Below, piece by piece: positions 6,972 through 8,106 of a stretch of 8,106 nt of DNA. Made by a program: the position numbers and the translations under genes. Under the pieces are notes generated by a model. That model ran no database searches. It was not told the origin of the DNA and saw only the letters and a list, made by a program, of their open reading frames with translations. Origin of the DNA: Verrucomicrobiales bacterium. GTDB taxonomy: Bacteria > Verrucomicrobiota > Verrucomicrobiia > Limisphaerales > Palsa-1400. Position 1 is the first letter of the stretch. The number at the start of each line of letters is the position of its first letter. The stretch lies in the NCBI GenBank assembly GCA_028293405.1, contig JAQGOW010000197.1:1-8106 (forward strand), written 5' to 3'.

Positions 6972-7318
6972 CAGTAGATCAGTTAGTTTCCAAGTTGCAG
7001 AAGTTGTCGACCCAGGTGGAGAAAGGAATGACAAAACACGGATTTACCGTGTGGACGGCGATGGTTCGCCAAGATCTTTACGCTTTATCTAATGCAGAGG
7101 TGAGAAAGGGCGCTCTAAAATTGCTCAGCGTGGTGGAGTGTGCCGGGTTTTGCCTCGATAAGGTCCCGGAAGCGCGGGAGTCATTAATTTTGCCGAACCT
7201 CAAACCTTTGATCGAATACCTGAAAGACAACGGCGGCAGGAAACCAAAAGAACCACAAAAAGTGGTATCGGTGCAGGACAAACAGGATGAGGGTGAGCTT
7301 GGGCTTAATGCGAGCTAA
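6968..7318 (+). CDS. Hypothetical protein, 116 residues, unknown family
   Basis: I do not recognise this protein. It is soluble, has no signal peptide or membrane segment and looks mostly helical: residues 1-20 are amphipathic, and 32-60 contain Q-D-L-Y-A-L-S-N-A-E-V-R-K, which reads like a small helical domain. Residues 60-88 continue with P-N-L-K-P-L-I-E-Y-L-K. The last 28 or so residues are a charged Lys/Glu/Asp-rich, probably disordered tail (G-G-R-K-P-K-E-P-Q-K). Two cysteines lie at 58 and 62. GTG 6968 is the only conventional start in this frame before an upstream stop at 6911. An overlapping frame (6838-7092) is also open but gives an Arg-rich, less protein-like product. The gene is 99 bases from the esterase and converges with the sialidase-like gene 60 bases away, so it may be its own unit. 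Composition is less GC-rich than the neighbours. Confidence 0.6.
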   Translation: MTVDQLVSKLQKLSTQVEKGMTKHGFTVWTAMVRQDLYALSNAEVRKGALKLLSVVECAGFCLDKVPEARESLILPNLKPLIEYLKDNGGRKPKEPQKVVSVQDKQDEGELGLNAS

Positions 7319-7333
7319 ACGAAAGCGAATAAA

Positions 7334-7354
7334 CGTCCAACATCGAACGTAGGT
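7334..7354 (+). repeat. Three heptamer-like units in the convergent spacer
   Basis: CGTCCAA (7334-7340), CATCGAA (7341-7347) and CGTAGGT (7348-7354) follow each other with a period of seven; the first two differ at two positions, the third is more diverged. This resembles, from memory, the CGTCGAA/CATCCAA heptamer arrays found in spacers of some PVC-group genomes. With at most three units it may be a relic or chance. No terminator hairpin is visible in the 60-base spacer 7319-7378. Confidence 0.3.
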
Positions 7355-7378
7355 CGTGAAATGAGGCGAGTTGGCGCG

Positions 7379-8106
7379 CTATTTAGAGACTGCGATTTTG
7401 GCGAGATAGATGGAGGTTTTGCCTTCGTGGCTGGAGTAGTATGTGACCCAAAGTTTATCTCCGTGCCAGACCATGCCCGGATAACTGCAATCGCCGCCGC
7501 TCGGGAGAATGAGATCAGGGGTGATGCTGGTTTTGGTCATGTGGCCGACAAACGTTTTGGCTTGTTTGCCCGGGTTTAATCGGCCTGAGGCGATCAGTTC
7601 GCCGTTGGGTAAGGTAATGAAGTTCGGGCCGCCAACGGACATGTCGGCGTCGTTCCACGACCAGTTGCTATAAGGTGGGTGGGCGATGCCGATCCAAGCG
7701 TGATTGTCGGTGCGGTCCGTCGGCGTTCCTTCTCTGCGGGCAAGGATTACGCAATCGTCGTTGGTCAAAAAGCGCGCGGTGGATTCGTTGGGGTACGATG
7801 TGATTTCGAAATCCTTGAGCACTTTGTATTCAATGCCGTTTGTGCTTTGAAGGAGGGCGAGCTCCGATGGTTTGGATTTGCCAGAGTGATAGTCCAACCC
7901 GTAGGCGACGCCTTTATGCCATGTGACGCGCCAGAGCCAATGTGATTTTTCTAACACGCGTTGTGGAGTGGACCAGGTGGAGCCGTTCTTCGAAAAGGTG
8001 ACGCGGGGTTGGCGTTCGAGGAGTTTTTTTCCTTCGTAGATCGAACCGCCGATGGTGAGCATAAGGCGGTTGTCAGGCGTGATGGAGAGTTTTGGGTCAC
8101 GTAGGT
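7379..8106 (-). CDS. Sialidase-like / glycoside hydrolase beta-propeller protein (5' partial, runs off window)
   Basis: This protein belongs to the sialidase-like superfamily (six-bladed beta-propeller; GH33 fold and its uncharacterised relatives). The frame stays open to the right edge: the codons before the ATG at 8062 read R-D-P-K-L-S-I-T-P-D-N-R-L, a phrase typical of the family interior, so the ATG is internal and about 241 C-terminal residues are present. Numbering from the first visible codon, S-K-N-G-S-T-W is a degenerate Asp-box near residue 38, W-L-W-R-V-T-W-H-K-G follows near 56, Y-P-N-E-S-T near 103, G-G-P-N-F-I-T-L-P-N-G near 158, and the end contains Y-Y-S-S-H-E-G-K-T-S-I-Y-L-A-K. 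The missing N terminus would hold any signal peptide and the F-R-I-P arginine motif, so true sialidase activity cannot be judged. The stop is TAG at 7379-7381. It is transcribed toward the unknown gene. Confidence 0.85.
   Translation of the reverse strand, partial: LRDPKLSITPDNRLMLTIGGSIYEGKKLLERQPRVTFSKNGSTWSTPQRVLEKSHWLWRVTWHKGVAYGLDYHSGKSKPSELALLQSTNGIEYKVLKDFEITSYPNESTARFLTNDDCVILARREGTPTDRTDNHAWIGIAHPPYSNWSWNDADMSVGGPNFITLPNGELIASGRLNPGKQAKTFVGHMTKTSITPDLILPSGGDCSYPGMVWHGDKLWVTYYSSHEGKTSIYLAKIAVSK

Noticed and set aside
6838..7092. 84-residue plus-strand frame crossing the esterase end and the unknown gene
   Set aside because: It overlaps two better-supported frames, has an unnatural Arg/Ser-rich composition and no good start context.
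7361..7945. Plus-strand frames of 72 and 88 residues opposite the sialidase-like gene
   Set aside because: They are antisense shadows of a gene with clear propeller-family motifs on the minus strand.

Overview
The window looks like chromosomal DNA of a moderately GC-rich Gram-negative bacterium. The diderm envelope is shown by a tripartite RND pump with an outer-membrane TolC-type channel. The style of the secreted enterochelin-esterase-like hydrolase, the sialidase-like beta-propeller protein and the RND pump with a V-D-E-A proton-relay motif all remind me of Verrucomicrobiota (Pedosphaera/Chthoniobacter-like) or a neighbouring PVC or acidobacterial lineage. That placement is inference; no rRNA or other marker is present.

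Positions 1-4734 (+) hold a tightly packed efflux operon in the order pump, adaptor, channel. The RND inner-membrane pump is cut by the left window edge (its first periplasmic half is missing) and is interrupted by a single in-frame TAA at 1836-1838. The reading frame is intact on both sides of it. The periplasmic adaptor (probably a lipoprotein) and the TolC-like channel follow, each joined to the preceding gene by a 4-base ATGA overlap, so the three are translationally coupled. Only 12 bases later comes gcvT (4747-5880), the T protein of the glycine cleavage system, without gcvH or gcvP next to it. It is followed after about 22 bases by a secreted alpha/beta hydrolase (5903-6868) with a GTG start.

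Positions 6869-7318 hold a short spacer with a weak hairpin, a tiny ATG mini-ORF with a good Shine-Dalgarno sequence, and a 116-residue protein of unknown family that starts with a GTG overlapping the mini-ORF stop. On the minus strand, 7379-8106 encodes the C-terminal two thirds or so of a sialidase-like (GH33-type fold) protein that runs off the right edge, so this gene converges on the unknown gene.

The most interesting point is the stop codon in the pump. It replaces what I expect to be a glutamine in the cytoplasmic TM8-TM9 turn and has an in-frame GTG three bases behind it. It could be a fresh nonsense mutation, a sequencing error or a genuinely split transporter. I see no CRISPR array, transposase, phage gene, tRNA or rRNA, and no clear new multi-gene system.
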